From contig NC_059502.1 of the NCBI RefSeq assembly GCF_914767665.1, forward strand, positions 38,706,812 to 38,770,811: a stretch of DNA of 64,000 nucleotides. The letters are read 5' to 3'. Shown here one piece after another: positions 48,690 to 59,805 of this stretch (its first letter is position 1; each line of letters starts with the position of its first letter). The translations under genes and the position numbers were made by a program. The stretch comes from Harmonia axyridis (Eukaryota > Arthropoda > Insecta > Coleoptera > Coccinellidae). The notes under the pieces were generated by a model that was given only the letters and a program-made list of their open reading frames with translations, ran no database searches and was not told where the DNA came from.

Positions 48690-49990
48690 TGAGCTCCCAA
48701 GTGACTGGATTATGGAATCATTATATGATCATTTCTTAGGTGAGTTGAATATTTCTGTAAAGAATTATTCTAGCATTTCAATATGTTTTCCAGCTGAAAA
48801 AATATTTGTTGATGACCTCAAAGTAACAAGTAAAAGTTATATGTGATATGGGCTCACAAATTAGGTTCCAGCAGAAGCTAGGAGTTTGGCGACAATCTGA
48901 TGAAAGCAGTTTAATTTATTTATCCAATATCCTCAATGAAACTCCAAAAGGAATAATGCTTTATGAATATTATAAAAAATTTGGAAAATTTCAAGATGAT
49001 CAAATAACACAATTAATTTCAACAATTGCCCAATATTTCGAGGAGAAAGCTATTCCCATGTTTTTATCTTCAAATTACTGTCTTGAGAAACAAATATTGG
49101 AACGATTTCCTACTGAAAGGTGAGATTCTATTCATCACAAAATTAAATAAACAATTGAAATTTTCTAATTCCAGGAATTTTATCAAACGAGTAAAAAAGG
49201 AAGACTTAACGATAAGTGCTCAAATAGGAAAAAATTAATTAATTGTACAATTTCCAAGCATATCAATGAAAGAAACACAAAGAATGAATCTTCAAAATGC
49301 TCAAAAACACCCTCTGAGAAAACATTTGGTAAGAAAATTTAAGTTGTTTCAGTGTTCAAAAGCATACGGAATTGGTTTGACTCATTCAATAATACACTAT
49401 TTTCAGGTCGACATGAATTTCCAAATGATTTTTGGTAAATCAAACTCTTTTTTCACAGATTGGGAGAGGTGCTATCAAAACATAATCACATTCCTCATGA
49501 AAGGGAAAAACGAGAAAGAAAAGGCTGTGAGAGAACTTCTGGGCACTGTTAGTGAAGGAAATTTCAGTGAAAGTAAGATTCTCTTCAAATCAAAATACTT
49601 GTACGATTTAAATTGGACCTATTTCTGATTTTTTCAGAGTTCTTATACTCAATTGTTTTATAGATGGACGAGATGCTTCAATTGTTTGGAGCTTACTTGC
49701 TTATTTGTTGCCTACGATGGATGCGATTACTGGACAAAAAACACAACCAAATTTACAATTAAAGATTCTCAGGGATCATTCCTGTTTGTTGGAAGGTAGA
49801 TTCAGGAAGTGGAAGATCATATAGAATATTGGAAAACAAAATGAACAACCCCATACAGCCATTTATAAAAGGCATTGCATCGGAAATGATATAAAATTTA
49901 TAAATGAATTGTTCGTATATTTTGATGACAAAAGATTCGAATTCTATAGTTTTTTTCAGAGTGGTTGATATCTGCTTCAAAATTATTATT
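48690..49990 (+). pseudogene. Decayed multi-exon gene of an uncharacterised insect family, copy 2
   Basis: Coding-like segments are separated by GT-AG introns at 49120-49174 (55 nt), 49329-49406 (78 nt) and 49573-49637 (65 nt). The first clear exon reads IYLSNILNETPKGIMLYEYYKK, then ITQLISTIAQYFEEKAIP and LEKQILERFP. Later parts read KAVRELLGTVSEGN, then GRDASIVWSLLAYLLPTMDAI. After a frameshift comes FTIKDSQGSFLFV, and near 49905 FVYFDDKRFEFYSFFRVV. The order resembles a widespread, multi-copy uncharacterised insect protein family that I know only by pattern. In-frame stops and frameshifts near 49740 and beyond make it a pseudogene. I cannot assign a function. Confidence 0.6.
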
Positions 49991-49999
49991 ATTATTATT

Positions 50000-50908
50000 A
50001 TATATTTTACCTAGATTTTTCTAGAGAATCTTTAATGGTTTGGTCTTATTTTCAAAAGCTCCAAACCTCTTTAACATTTTCTAGTGTATATATTTTATCA
50101 GAAAAAATAAAAGTGGACAAAATATAAACATAATATTATGTATTGTTATATATTATACATAAAAAAAAAATTGTGTGTTGAATTTTTTGTTGTTTTATGT
50201 TTTGATGAGGGTTTATTTTATATGATGTATGGTATAAATCATTTAATAAATAACTTTAAACTATGTTTTGTTATGTTTCCACAAATCCAAAAATAAAAAG
50301 GTTTGAATTTTCATTGAATCATTGAAACTATCTACTATCATAATTCCGTTTTGCGAGAAGTCTAGGAAATCGCTGTCGAAGGTTCCTACTACTTTTATTT
50401 TGGATAAAATTATAAACTAATAATTTTATTCAAAATAAAAGGAGTATGAACCTTTGATGACGATTTTCTCAACTTCTTGCAAAAATGAATAGTATTGTCG
50501 ATAACATTAATCACAGAGGCGTGAGCCTGTACGTGATTGATTCCATTGAATCCAATGAACAAATTTCATTCCGACAACGAAACTCATTCATTGGGGCAAC
50601 AAACTGGTTCATTCCAATAAAAAATATCGTACATGGATTCAACGAATTCGTACGTTGAATTAACTTACAACATTCTCTAATCCAATATACAAATTTCATT
50701 GCGACAACGAAACTGATTCATTTGGTCGATGAATTATCATACGTTGCCGTGATGTATCATGGTAGTAATATTTACGCACATTCGGTACATACTCCCAATA
50801 TACGATAATTCGTTGGCCTAATTGACTCGTCCACTGGCTTTATTTTGATGAATAAATAAATTGCCCCAATGTACTTTTTCGTTGTATTTACGTACTCTTT
50901 TCATTCAG
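50000..50908. other. AT-rich intergenic sequence with foldback and short direct repeat
   Basis: There is no credible coding region. An imperfect palindrome lies at about 50325-50505. A 46-base direct repeat lies at 50544-50590 and 50681-50727, both containing CAAATTTCATT and GACAACGAAACT. The rest is low-complexity AT sequence. Confidence 0.7.
50347..50486. repeat. Foldback (imperfect palindrome)
   Basis: Arms of about 65 bases run from TTTTGCGAGAAG to GGATAAAATTAT and back, with a centre near 50417. Pairing continues weakly outward to about 50325 and 50505. No TIR transposon hallmarks or target duplication were identified. Confidence 0.7.
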
Positions 50909-51173
50909 TGTTGGTTCTTCGTTTTATACTATAGTTGAAAATAATGAAGTATTTGTTTGAACAAAATACATACGGAAGCAGGTATAAAGGTCGTGAAGAA
51001 TAAAATCTCAAAATTTTATTCGTTCAGTAAGGCGTTGGTCCATAGTCGATTAAACAATAGTATTATTTACAGAGTTAGGTAAACGACAGTGAAAATTCAA
51101 ATAATAAGAATAAACACGTATTAGGGTCAAGAAATTGATACGCAAAAAAGTTCCATTAGGATTCTTCCAATAT
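50909..51173 (+). repeat. 260-bp dispersed repeat, copy 1 (inverted relative to 63719-63975)
   Basis: It starts GTTGGTTCTTCGTTTTATAC and ends near CCATTAGGATTCTTCCA. The same sequence at about 88-90 percent identity, judged by eye, lies in reverse orientation at 63719-63975. No ORF. It could be a MITE, a solo terminal repeat, or the terminal inverted repeat of a large element. Confidence 0.8.
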
Positions 51174-51463
51174 TAATCCTATTTTTTAAACTTCTTATTT
51201 TCTTATGAATATATGATCTATAAGCGATTCAGTGTTTGATGTTACCCTAGTAGGTTTGTAAATATAAGATAGAAAACCTCTTGAATTTGAATTCAAATAA
51301 TTATTAATGTCACATGAATCAGATTTCAGCAAATTTATATTTACATCTCCGGCATTTATTTCCAATTTTTTAAACTCAATCTCATTCAAATATAGTTCTA
51401 AATCACTTATATAATCCAAAATTCTCGTAGCGGGTGATCTATAATATGCATCAAAAAGCTCCT
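51174..51463 (-). pseudogene. CR1/jockey-like LINE endonuclease fragment
   Basis: The minus-strand frame reads FDAYYRSPATR, NAGDVNINLLKSD, FLSYIYKPTRVT and SLIDHIFIRK, the middle of an APE-type endonuclease. It is truncated on both sides: by the 260-bp repeat on the left and by an R1-like LINE on the right. The GDFN motif reads GDVN. Confidence 0.75.
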
Positions 51464-52196
51464 AGTCTGCTCTGGAATGAAGGAAGCGCGGCCTAGAGAT
51501 AGAAGGCGTAACTTCATAAGAGCCCGGGTTGCTCGGATTGAAAGTAAACGAGATCGGACGATGATCTACGACACCCAGTCCGTCATAGACTCTCCAGCAT
51601 CCGACACTACCCGCAAGTGAAGAGCTTACCAAGGTGACATCTATGTTAGATTCACCATTTGTTGTCCAGAAAGTTGAAGGTTGGCCGTGGATATTACAGA
51701 TCTCAAGATGATGGGAAACAATGAAGTCCTCGAGGGACGAACCCCTGGAATCTAATGCGTTGGAATGCCAGAGAGGGGATTTAGCGTTCGCGTCCATGCA
51801 TATAATAAAGTGCGAGGTATTAAGAGAATGAATAATGTGATCCAACTTGTGCAAAAAGGGGTCGATATTCTGACTAAACTGACAATAGACATTAAATAAA
51901 TGAAATTTATGATGACCAAGAGATATCAAAACCACCGTAATGTGAGTATCGCAAAACTGGGACAGGGCGAACACTTCCAAAGCTGGATCAAGAACTACGA
52001 TAGCCAACATTGGAACCCCCACTCTGGTTGAAACGACAGATGAACTAAGACCAAGGCACTTGAGATCTCCAAAGGCATGGTACGACTCCTGGAGAACCAG
52101 AATACCCGCCGTCCACTGACCGGCCAGCTGACACACCGCGGAAGTGAAAGACGCTGAACGCTGAGCATTGACTTGAATTAATTTTAGGGCACTCAT
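51462..52196 (-). pseudogene. R1-like ORF2 N-terminal part: APE endonuclease
   Basis: 244 codons from the ATG at 52196, four bases overlapping the ORF1 end, an overlap style common in LINEs. Motifs: LIQVNAQRS, LVLQESYH, FIICMDANAKSPLWHS, GSSLEDFIVSH, NIDVTLVSSSL and VVDHRPISF, which match R1-type endonucleases. It ends at a TAG created at the junction with the CR1-like fragment. The RT is missing. Confidence 0.8.
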
Positions 52197-53700
52197 TGCT
52201 GATAATCAATGAGGCTCTTGTAATTTGCGAGCTGTTTTATATATGACATACAATCTTTGTTTGAGGTGTCGTGATCCAGAGCAACACCGCTGCTGGATGT
52301 CTTACAATTAGCGCAACATGGCGGAGAGGCTTTTGCGGGGCAATCCTTAAAGGAATGACCCGTGTTGGCACAGAAACCACAACACTTGGGATGTTTGCAG
52401 GAGCCCGAGGAATGACCATACTGCTGACAGTTGAAGCACCGCATGATGTTGAAATGATCAATGAGCTCACATCCAAGAAAACACGACCACGACCTAGGAG
52501 AATTCCACGAAGAGGAGCCGGAACCCTTACCACGAAATGTTCTTTGTCGGCGAATCTAGATTTAAGGCGAGTGACCATTCTTACCTGAGGCCGAAAAGAA
52601 GTTCTCAATACTTCACTGTCAACATTCTTCATGAGGAGGTCAGCAATGAAACGGTCTTCGAGGAGAATTTTTGGAACGTCGAACACTTTGATACGAGGCT
52701 GGATTTTTTTCGGGTCAGAGCAACTGAGTATTTCCGAGGAACAAATAGATTTTTTAATAAGCGCAACATCAGACTCTGAGGAAGCATCAACGAGAACAGA
52801 ACCACTCCTAAGCTTTTTCACACCATAAATACGGATAGACGGGGACTTACGCAGAATTGAGGAAACAGAGGACTTCACCTCGTCTGCATCACTCGAAACA
52901 GTAGAGTTGATGATGACTGTGTGTTTCTTAGGTGGAACTGGGATAGACGATCTTGAAGGAGAGGTGGCGGCAACATAAGCGAAAGATGGAGGAGCAACCT
53001 GCCGGACAGCCGAAGCAGCTAGAGCAGAATCTCTCTCCTCAAGACAACCCTCCACGTAAGCTATTCTGGACTGTGCAGTTAAATATAGTTGCTCTACCCG
53101 ACGAAATGATTTGAGAACAACCTCGATTTGGGACCTTGGAATTTTAGATGCTGAAGCAAACAAGGTAGCCTCCAGAGTCTATTTCACTGAAGAGATTAAC
53201 TCCTCCGGGGCATCAGAAATCGCGGTTGGCAAAGAAAAAGGGTTACCAGATGCTGATTGGGGAGATAGAACAGCAGGAGAGAAAGCTGCACTTCCTGGCT
53301 GTGAAGGTGTTAACTTCAGCTTAGACAGATCAGAAGAAGATGATCCCTGTGGTTTCGCAGTGACAGTGGCAGAACCAGAAGCAGAAGACGGAGCAGGTGA
53401 GCGGACCGAAACTGAAGAAGAACGATCCCTCGAAAATAAGGTAGGTTTTTTATTTGAATTTAAATTAGAATCTGACATATTGAGTCCCACGAGAAGGGTC
53501 GAAATAAAAATCACTGAAAGGCAGTGCGCCCGTACCTAACAGAGGGCTAAAATGTCCCACTAGGTGCGCCAGGTGCCCGGTGGTGAGAAAGTTCGAGACC
53601 GAGTTACCCCTCGGCCATGCCATTGCTTAGCAAAAGCACCCCCTTCGGCACTTTTCTACATCTTGAGGAATGGGGTTTATTATAGAGGTTGTCTAGGTCA
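51464..53700 (-). mobile_element. R1-clade-like LINE, 3'-deleted (ORF1 and endonuclease only)
   Basis: On the minus strand it has a 5' UTR-like region (about 53520-53700, possibly extending to 53.9 kb), an ORF1 with three CCHC-type knuckles, and the start of ORF2 through the APE endonuclease. RT is absent. Loss of the 3' rather than the 5' part is atypical for LINE copies and indicates later deletion or recombination. Confidence 0.75.
52193..53478 (-). pseudogene. R1-like ORF1 (gag-like) with CCHC knuckles
   Basis: The likely start is the ATG at 53478 (MSDSNLNSNKKP). The open frame begins 12 codons earlier. A Ser/Pro-rich N-terminal part ends at an in-frame TAG (53181-53179). The frame continues from 53178 with a coiled-coil-like segment and an RNA-binding-type domain (HTVIINSTVSSDADEV to HFVVRVPAPL). 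Near 52490 a frameshift moves reading to the knuckles CFNCQQYGHSSGSC, CGFCANTGHSFKDC and CCANCKTSS. Two lesions make it non-functional. Confidence 0.78.
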
Positions 53701-54289
53701 GGACGGTGTATACAAGGTGTAAAGTCACCAGGTCCTCGGGTACCTCGGGTTTGGAGATCCCCGTACTGAACATCCAGAGATGAACAGCCCCTGAGGCAGG
53801 CCAATATAACCCCTGGATGAATCTCCAATGGCCAGCGATGGAGGTTCGTCGGGGGTCACAGCAGCTTGCATTGGATTCCAATGGACTCTGGGTTGCGCCG
53901 GTCTGATCTCGCTTCCTGATTGCGGTTTCCTTCAGCTCTCGATGGCTCCTCTTATCGCCTGGGGTAACTCTTTCGGGCTCGGATATTCCCTGGACATTAC
54001 CCCCTCCCATTCTTGGCCAGTAGTCGAATGCTTCTACCACCAGCTCGTCTAGACGTGCTAACATGGAATCCACCAATCTGACATTGAATGGGTCCTACTA
54101 CTTTCTAGACATGTCTATTCTGAAACATAAAAGGATTAGCGCCCATTCGTATGGAATCCCCTACTCCAACATAAGGACGTCCTGATGGACGGCCTCACAC
54201 TCTGGGAGTCCAAATTCACATTGTGGTCCCATCTACAGAAGAGGCGGATGATGTGACAGCCTGTGACCGCCAAAGATCGGCTAACACGG
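53693..54289 (-). other. Transition region: R1-like 5' UTR and Gypsy 3' flank
   Basis: A 127-codon minus-strand frame (54076-53693) is present, but I recognise no domain. GC content is higher than in the surroundings. The lower part probably belongs to the R1-like 5' UTR and the upper part to the 3' flank of the Gypsy remnant. I could not find an LTR. Confidence 0.4.
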
Positions 54290-55815
54290 TTACACCTTAT
54301 TGGCATGCTCTCCACCAAGCTCATCCTCGTGGAACGGTTTCAAATCCTTCACGTGGATGTGACGAAGAAATTCACCCGACGCGCTTTTCAAGTCGTAAAC
54401 AACAGGAGATATGACCTTTGTAACCGTGTACTGACCAGAATATTTGGGCGCTAATTTAGATGCAAAGCCGTCTGCCGCCGACGACAACGGATGTTCCCGG
54501 CGCAAAACTTTGTCATCTACCCGGCACTACCACACTCTCCTTCGGAAATTATAATACCGACTCTGTTGGTTGAATGCACGAGCCAGCTGAAGTCTAACAA
54601 ACTCCCGGGTCTCTTGGAGTCGCTTAATGCGATTTGCGTATTGGTCTACCCCTTGGACCTGTGGTTCCTCCGTTGATTTCCCTGCGTCACCTTTGGTTCC
54701 TGATGTCCGACGGTTCGTTTCTGGGGAGTGAACCTCCCGACCGAAATTCAGGAACGCCGGTGTGAATACGGTGGTCTCATGTTTGGCAGAATTCAACGCG
54801 AAAGTCAGTTCTCCCACTCGTCCATCCCAGGAGCGATGATCCTGCTCACAGACTTGTGCTATCATGGTTTTGATGGTCCGGTTAGCTCTTTCCACGGGAT
54901 TGCACTGCGGCGAAGAGACCGGAGCGAACCTATGTTGGATACCCAAACTCTTCAGGTTTTCCCTAAATAGACTTCCGTCGTATTGAGAACCATTGTCGCT
55001 TATAACGGTATTTGTACATCCAAATTTCAGCAACACTAGGTCGTAGAACGCCTGGAACACACCTTTACCCGTGGCTGTCCGGAGTGGTTTGCATTCGATC
55101 CACTTCAAGAAACGGTCCTGGAACATTACGAGGAAAATATTACCCCTTTTGGAACGAGGTAATGGGCCTATTAGATCCGTGCAGATGGTATGCCATAGTT
55201 CGGTGATGTGGTACGGTTGCATTTTCCCTAGGGGTTTTTGTTGGCAAACCTTATATCTCTGGCATTGCTCGCACCTTGAGCTGCTTCACGAAACATTCCA
55301 GGCCAATAGTAGCTTTGGGCCACTCGAGATATGGTCTTTGCGACTCCCAAGTGACCAGCCACCGGCTCATCATGGTTCTCCCGCAGTACCGACTGCCGAT
55401 CCTCGGTCGGGATGCACAGTTTCCACGGTGTTCCTATCTCCGTTTCCGTGAAGTCGTCAGCGCTCCAAAAATGTCGGTATAACCTTCCCTCCTGTATCCG
55501 GTAATCCGGAAATTCCGCAGGATTCTTCGAGACCTCCTGGTATTTCTTGGTATACCACGGGCATCGGTCTGTGTTCTTAACCACACAGACCTGTTCCTCG
55601 ATTTTCTGCATCTTGGTCTTACTCGGACGGTATCTAGGCTTTTTCGGTTTAATCTTCGGTTGGCCATCCTTGTTCCTTCGGAACCTCCAAGTTCCTTCTC
55701 CGGGAACTTCTGAACGACTAGTGTTTCCTGTCGGTGCAAGGAACTGATCGATGAGTTGTACGGCGTAGAGATCGGCGAAACGGCTCTCTTCAGCAACTTG
55801 CCCTTCAGGAAGCAC
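54290..55815 (-). pseudogene. pol: Gypsy integrase, multiply frameshifted
   Basis: Frames at 55815-55228, 55222-54527 and 54505-54290 read in turn. A pre-integrase part (FPDYRIQEGRLYRHF) leads to the zinc-binding HDEPVAGHLG; its Cys pair is displaced by a frameshift near 55285. The core has CTDLIGPLP, ISDNGSQYD and NPVERANRTI (D, D, E). The C-terminal part reads LAPKYSGQYTVTKV and RHIHVKDLKPF. It is clearly inactive as written. Confidence 0.82.
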
Positions 55816-55839
55816 TGCGAGGTACGGAAATCAATCTTG

Positions 55840-56258
55840 AAATCGTGCGAAGCCAGTAGGTCCATTCCCAGAACCAGATCCATCGGTAGATGGGGCACCA
55901 AATGAAGTCGAGATTTGATCTCCTCCTCTCCAAACCATATTATGGGCTCGTACATCTTTTTCACGGTGATTGAATTTCCGTCGGCCACCGTGGCCACCAT
56001 ATCTGCGATCTCCGATGGAAAAACTCTCATCCTCCTGCATGCCTCTGCTGCCTTTTTGCTCAGAAAGGACTTAGACGCACCATTGTCTCCAGGTTTGGCT
56101 CTAACTGATGTAGACTCCCTGTTTGGTGTATCCTTATCCTTATCCTTATCCTTATCCTTCAGGGCCTTAGGCGTCGACTTTGCTACATTTTCAGGTAGCT
56201 TTATTTCTTCCGGCCTCTTGGACACAAATCCACTAGTTGATTCAACAAGATTACACAA
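55840..56258 (-). pseudogene. pol: Gypsy protease region with Lys-Asp repeats
   Basis: It begins with a stretch coding alternating Lys-Asp from a TTATCC-unit repeat (56131-56160). The retropepsin-like domain follows: AKPGDNGASKSFLS, MVATVADGNSI and LVLGMDLLASHDFKIDF. The active-site triad is D-N-G-A-S rather than D-S/T-G-A. Downstream, the frame breaks after FLKGKLLKRAV. Confidence 0.72.
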
Positions 56259-56402
56259 TTTTTTTTTTCAACTATCCCGGGAACAATTCATTTACCCGTA
56301 CTCTGATAGGAAGTATAGCAAGAAAACATCATAACGAATCACAATACAAAATATTTCTAAAATTGGGGAGGTGGCGTTTAACTAAAAATTAACCAAAAGC
56401 TA

Positions 56403-56816
56403 CAGTCGTCGCCAAATAAGATGGCAAATCTAAGACGCAGAGAGAGATAATGCTATCTCCTTCGCACTATTACGGCATTGGTTCTGGGGTCTTGCCGATT
56501 GCCGACTGCTTAACTCAGTGCCGTGGTAAATAAATTGAATCGGCAATGAATTATTCGAGATAACGAAAAAAAATATCAATATTTGATATTGAGAGGAGAA
56601 CCATTTATTATAAGAAAAGATAGAAAAAGTTTACATTTACGAAGTACCGATTCACTATCGATAATCGATGAATGATGCACTTTCAAATTCGTTATGCTTT
56701 GTATGTACGCTACTGAATGGAACGCTTCGATATATTAGGTACTCATAGTCAGTCCTTAGCTCCTCCTTTAGTTTTGTGCGCAACCAAGTTCTTGCCAACT
56801 TATTTGGCGGCGACTG
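56403..56816. mobile_element. TA-flanked MITE (Tc1/mariner-type)
   Basis: Terminal inverted repeats start CAGTCG(T/C)CGCCAAATAAG and extend about 24 bases. The 414-bp element is flanked by TA on each side (56401-56402 and 56817-56818). It has no coding capacity. The TA target and CAGT-type ends fit a Tc1/mariner-derived MITE. Confidence 0.8.
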
Positions 56817-57043
56817 TATGTACTGTTGTTTTGGAAGATGCTTCTTCTATTTTCAAGCCATAATTACATTTGATCAAGTATAGACCAATATAAAACAATT
56901 TTTTTCGATTCAATAACATTCCAATATAGAAAAACTTCTCTCAGGAACTCCAGAGTGAGTAAATGAATTATCTTTCCCATCCATCACGTCGATCATTTCA
57001 GTTTCAAGGTTCTTCCTCATTGTGCTCAATAAGAATTTATGAT

Positions 57044-57308
57044 TCATTCTGTTTTTTTCAATCGTGCAAAACTGTTTGGATTTTTAAAAATACATAATTC
57101 TAAAAACGTGATTGTTAATAATAATGATTGGCCCATCAGTTCCTTATTTGAAGATGGCTGCTTCTCGAATGAATTGATCAGTTTTTGGTCTACAGATATT
57201 GGTGAACAAGGTAAATCAAATTCACCATACTTAAACAGTTTCTGGATAGTTGAAATGGTTGATACACTCTCAGTGCCCACCCAAGTTTTGAATAACCTGC
57301 AAAACAAT
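57044..57308 (-). CDS. Unrecognised exon-like ORF
   Basis: On the minus strand a good acceptor (TTTATTGTTTTGCAG) ends at 57309 and is followed by 88 codons without a stop to TGA at 57044. The peptide (LFKTWVGTESVSTISTIQKL, DLPCSPISVDQKL, and a hydrophobic LLLTITFLELCIF) has protein-like composition. Upstream exons could not be located and no family was recognised. It could be the last exon of a host gene or chance. Confidence 0.3.
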
Positions 57309-57345
57309 AAATAAAACATGAAAAAAAAGTAATTTACAAGTTTCA

Positions 57346-59655
57346 AAAATTCAAATTCAAATTATTTGGGATGGACAGTTCATTAGGAATAATCAAAACA
57401 ATAAATGTTGTCGTTCTGATAACAAGTAATAATAATAATTATTTGTATGCATACAGAATGGTATTTGCATTCTTCAAATAACCTTGATAACTAGAGAGCT
57501 GAAAATTTTTGTTTTTTTTTCTTACACAAATATCTATAATGTATAATGTTATAACCCTTTGGGCCTGTTACACCTTCATATCAGAATTATTACAGGAGTT
57601 TCAACTACTAGAGAACCATTTCAAAAACGTCATTAGCAAAAATCAAAGTGTACTTTGATATATATGTTGCACGTAAGCGAGTCACTGGATTTTGTGGCTT
57701 ATCCTTCAAGCATAATTGAAAAGTGACCCGTCAATATAATAGTATTTCACAGGGGCTATCCAAATATGTTATTGGCAAAGCTATCAAACAAAGGCATGGA
57801 AATTTATTGAGGAAAAACCTTTTTTTCGAAAATTTTTTTTTTTGCAAATTTAACTGATTTTCAAAATGAATAGGTCTATATACAATTTTTCATCAATTGT
57901 TTCTTCATTCGAAAACGGAACTTATATTCTGCAAAATAAACTTCATAATATTTTTTCATATTTTCTGAAAGCTCAATCGATTCTGAATCCGAATTTGTAA
58001 ATAAAGTAGTTGTATTATATTTATTTCAAGCTATTCCAATCAAAATCAACCAGAGGAAATTGAGACTCCATATTCGAAAAATATGTATATCCATCTTGTC
58101 TCTGGTTCTATAAATATTTGTTTGTCAAATTTTTAAGTTTTCATTCTCGGTTATAATGGTAGAAGTCACTATCGTGGTTAAAGAAGTAGAAGGAGAGAGA
58201 TATTATAATAGAAGCTTTCATTATAATCGAGAATGAAAACAAAAACTTCAAAATTGGACGATCAAATATTTATCGAACCACAGACACATGGATATATTTT
58301 CCGAATACGACATCTGAATTTCCTCAGGTTGATTTTGAATGGAATTGCTTGAAATAAATATAAAACTACCACTATATTCACATATGTAGTAAATCGGAAA
58401 TTATTGAAATTATTGGAATTATTATTCAGAAGGATATACGTTAAATTGAGACGATCGGTCGAGACTTGTGTAAACTGATCTTATCTTGGAAGCGAATATA
58501 TATATATACCTTATCGATTATTGCTTTTCATTACTTATCGTCTCACTGCGTTGGTGAAATCGATATATTTTTCACGGATAAGAAAAAATAAACTAAATCT
58601 TAGCTTATCTAAGTTCAGTAAATGTGTTTTGTTCACATATGACACAGCAAAAAATCCGTTAGGCTGTAGGCAAATTAGAAGTATAGTTGCCAGCTGAGAC
58701 AGCAGAAAAAATCTAGCTTGTAGGCGGAGTTTGTAAATAAAAATAAAGAAGGACAAAAAATTTTCAACAAATGATTTGACTGGGGGTCGTATTTCTGGGC
58801 AACTTTTGGGCGGACTTGGATAAGGACGAGGTTAAGATTTTGATGAGGCTGAAGCAGAGCTGTGACGAGCACTGAAAAAAAGTGCTTGAGCACTAAGCAC
58901 TAAGCACTCGAAAAAAAAGGGCTTCGAGCACCAAGCACTAAGCACCGATTTTCACAAAATACTCGCGATTGCTAAGCACTTTGTAAAAGTAATTCACTAT
59001 TGAAAGTGAAGTTTTTATAATAAATATTGTTCCTATAAACATTGTGAGATTATGATAGGGTAAGAGGAGAAGTACAGCAGAACTTTATAGAAGCAAACCG
59101 ATTCAAAATAGTAAATTTTGAAAATAAAAAAACGGGGTTATTATTTTTCAGAGTTGATAATATAAACAGGATTATCGAAATAAAAAAGAATGAGCAAAAT
59201 GAAAATGAAAGAGAACAAGTTCATATTCTTCAAAAATGATTTTGAATTTTTAACAATTCAATTTTTATTTGTAGAAAAATGTTTGACTATATTTGAATGA
59301 AGGTAAAAATTGAATTTTCATAATAATGAATGATACTATCATAGTTAACCAACATATAGATTGAATATCAAATAGCAGGAACCTGCATGGAATGGACGAA
59401 TGTGATGAGTTATTATTCCATACTTGAAAACTTATGATCATATATTTTTGAGCCGTCGGCGTCGTTCAGCTTTATTATTTCGTCTTAATGTCTGTAATTT
59501 ATGAATTTTATGCCAGAGATGGTCAAAAACAATGAGGTTCGACCGAGGGTTCGACTCACTGATGATGAATCCGTCCTGAAATTCGAGTCTGTTCGTCCGG
59601 CCGAAAAAATGATAATTCTCGGAGAGATATTCAAACTTGAAATTTTCAGGATATC
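57346..59655. other. AT-rich intergenic sequence
   Basis: No supported gene. It contains the 360-bp palindrome at 58012-58372 and a cluster of AAGCACTAAGCACT-type short repeats at about 58870-58985. The remaining ORFs are short and low-complexity. Confidence 0.7.
58012..58372. repeat. Large imperfect palindrome (140-bp arms)
   Basis: The left arm, from TTTATTTCAAGC to CATTCTCGGTTATAATG, is mirrored by the right arm, from CATTATAATCGAGAATG to GCTTGAAATAAA, with about a 65-base loop. Arms differ by scattered substitutions and small indels. It could be a foldback MITE or a hairpin-RNA locus. Confidence 0.75.
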
Positions 59656-59805
59656 TTAATAATAATAATAGAGTCTTTATTTGGAAAATTCTAGGGACGA
59701 AGTCTAGCCAAGGCTACTTCACTCAACCCCCCTTCGAGTATCGAATGTTGCTGTTTAGTTAGTCAAAATCGAAATGGATGGTTCTTCTGAGACCCTCCAG
59801 TTCTT
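59656..59805 (-). mobile_element. LINE-like 3' end fragment, (ATT)n-tailed
   Basis: On the minus strand the fragment ends in CTCTATTATTATTATT. It shares 32 bases with the LOA/I-like LINE to its right, in opposite orientation, then diverges. It may be an internally deleted copy. Confidence 0.5.

Larger units (their letters stand above)
54290..56258 (-). mobile_element. Gypsy remnant lacking RT and RNase H
   Basis: Minus-strand order: gag end/protease, a short linker, pre-integrase and integrase. The RT and RNase H expected between protease and integrase are absent. Frame changes occur near 55790, 55285, 54520 and elsewhere. No LTR pair was found. Confidence 0.78.

Noticed and set aside
49435..49458. 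A 24-base GT-AG intron in the decayed gene
   Set aside because: Too short for splicing; the frame reads through, so it is treated as exon.
53111..53539. 142-codon plus-strand acidic ORF
   Set aside because: Antisense to the Ser/Pro-rich R1-like ORF1; its composition is explained by the opposite strand.
56131..56160. Telomere-like repeat (TTATCC)
   Set aside because: Only about five units, within a coding frame, and not the insect TTAGG unit.
58870..58985. Regulatory repeat array of AAGCACT units
   Set aside because: Irregular short repeats in low-complexity DNA; nothing ties them to a gene or element.
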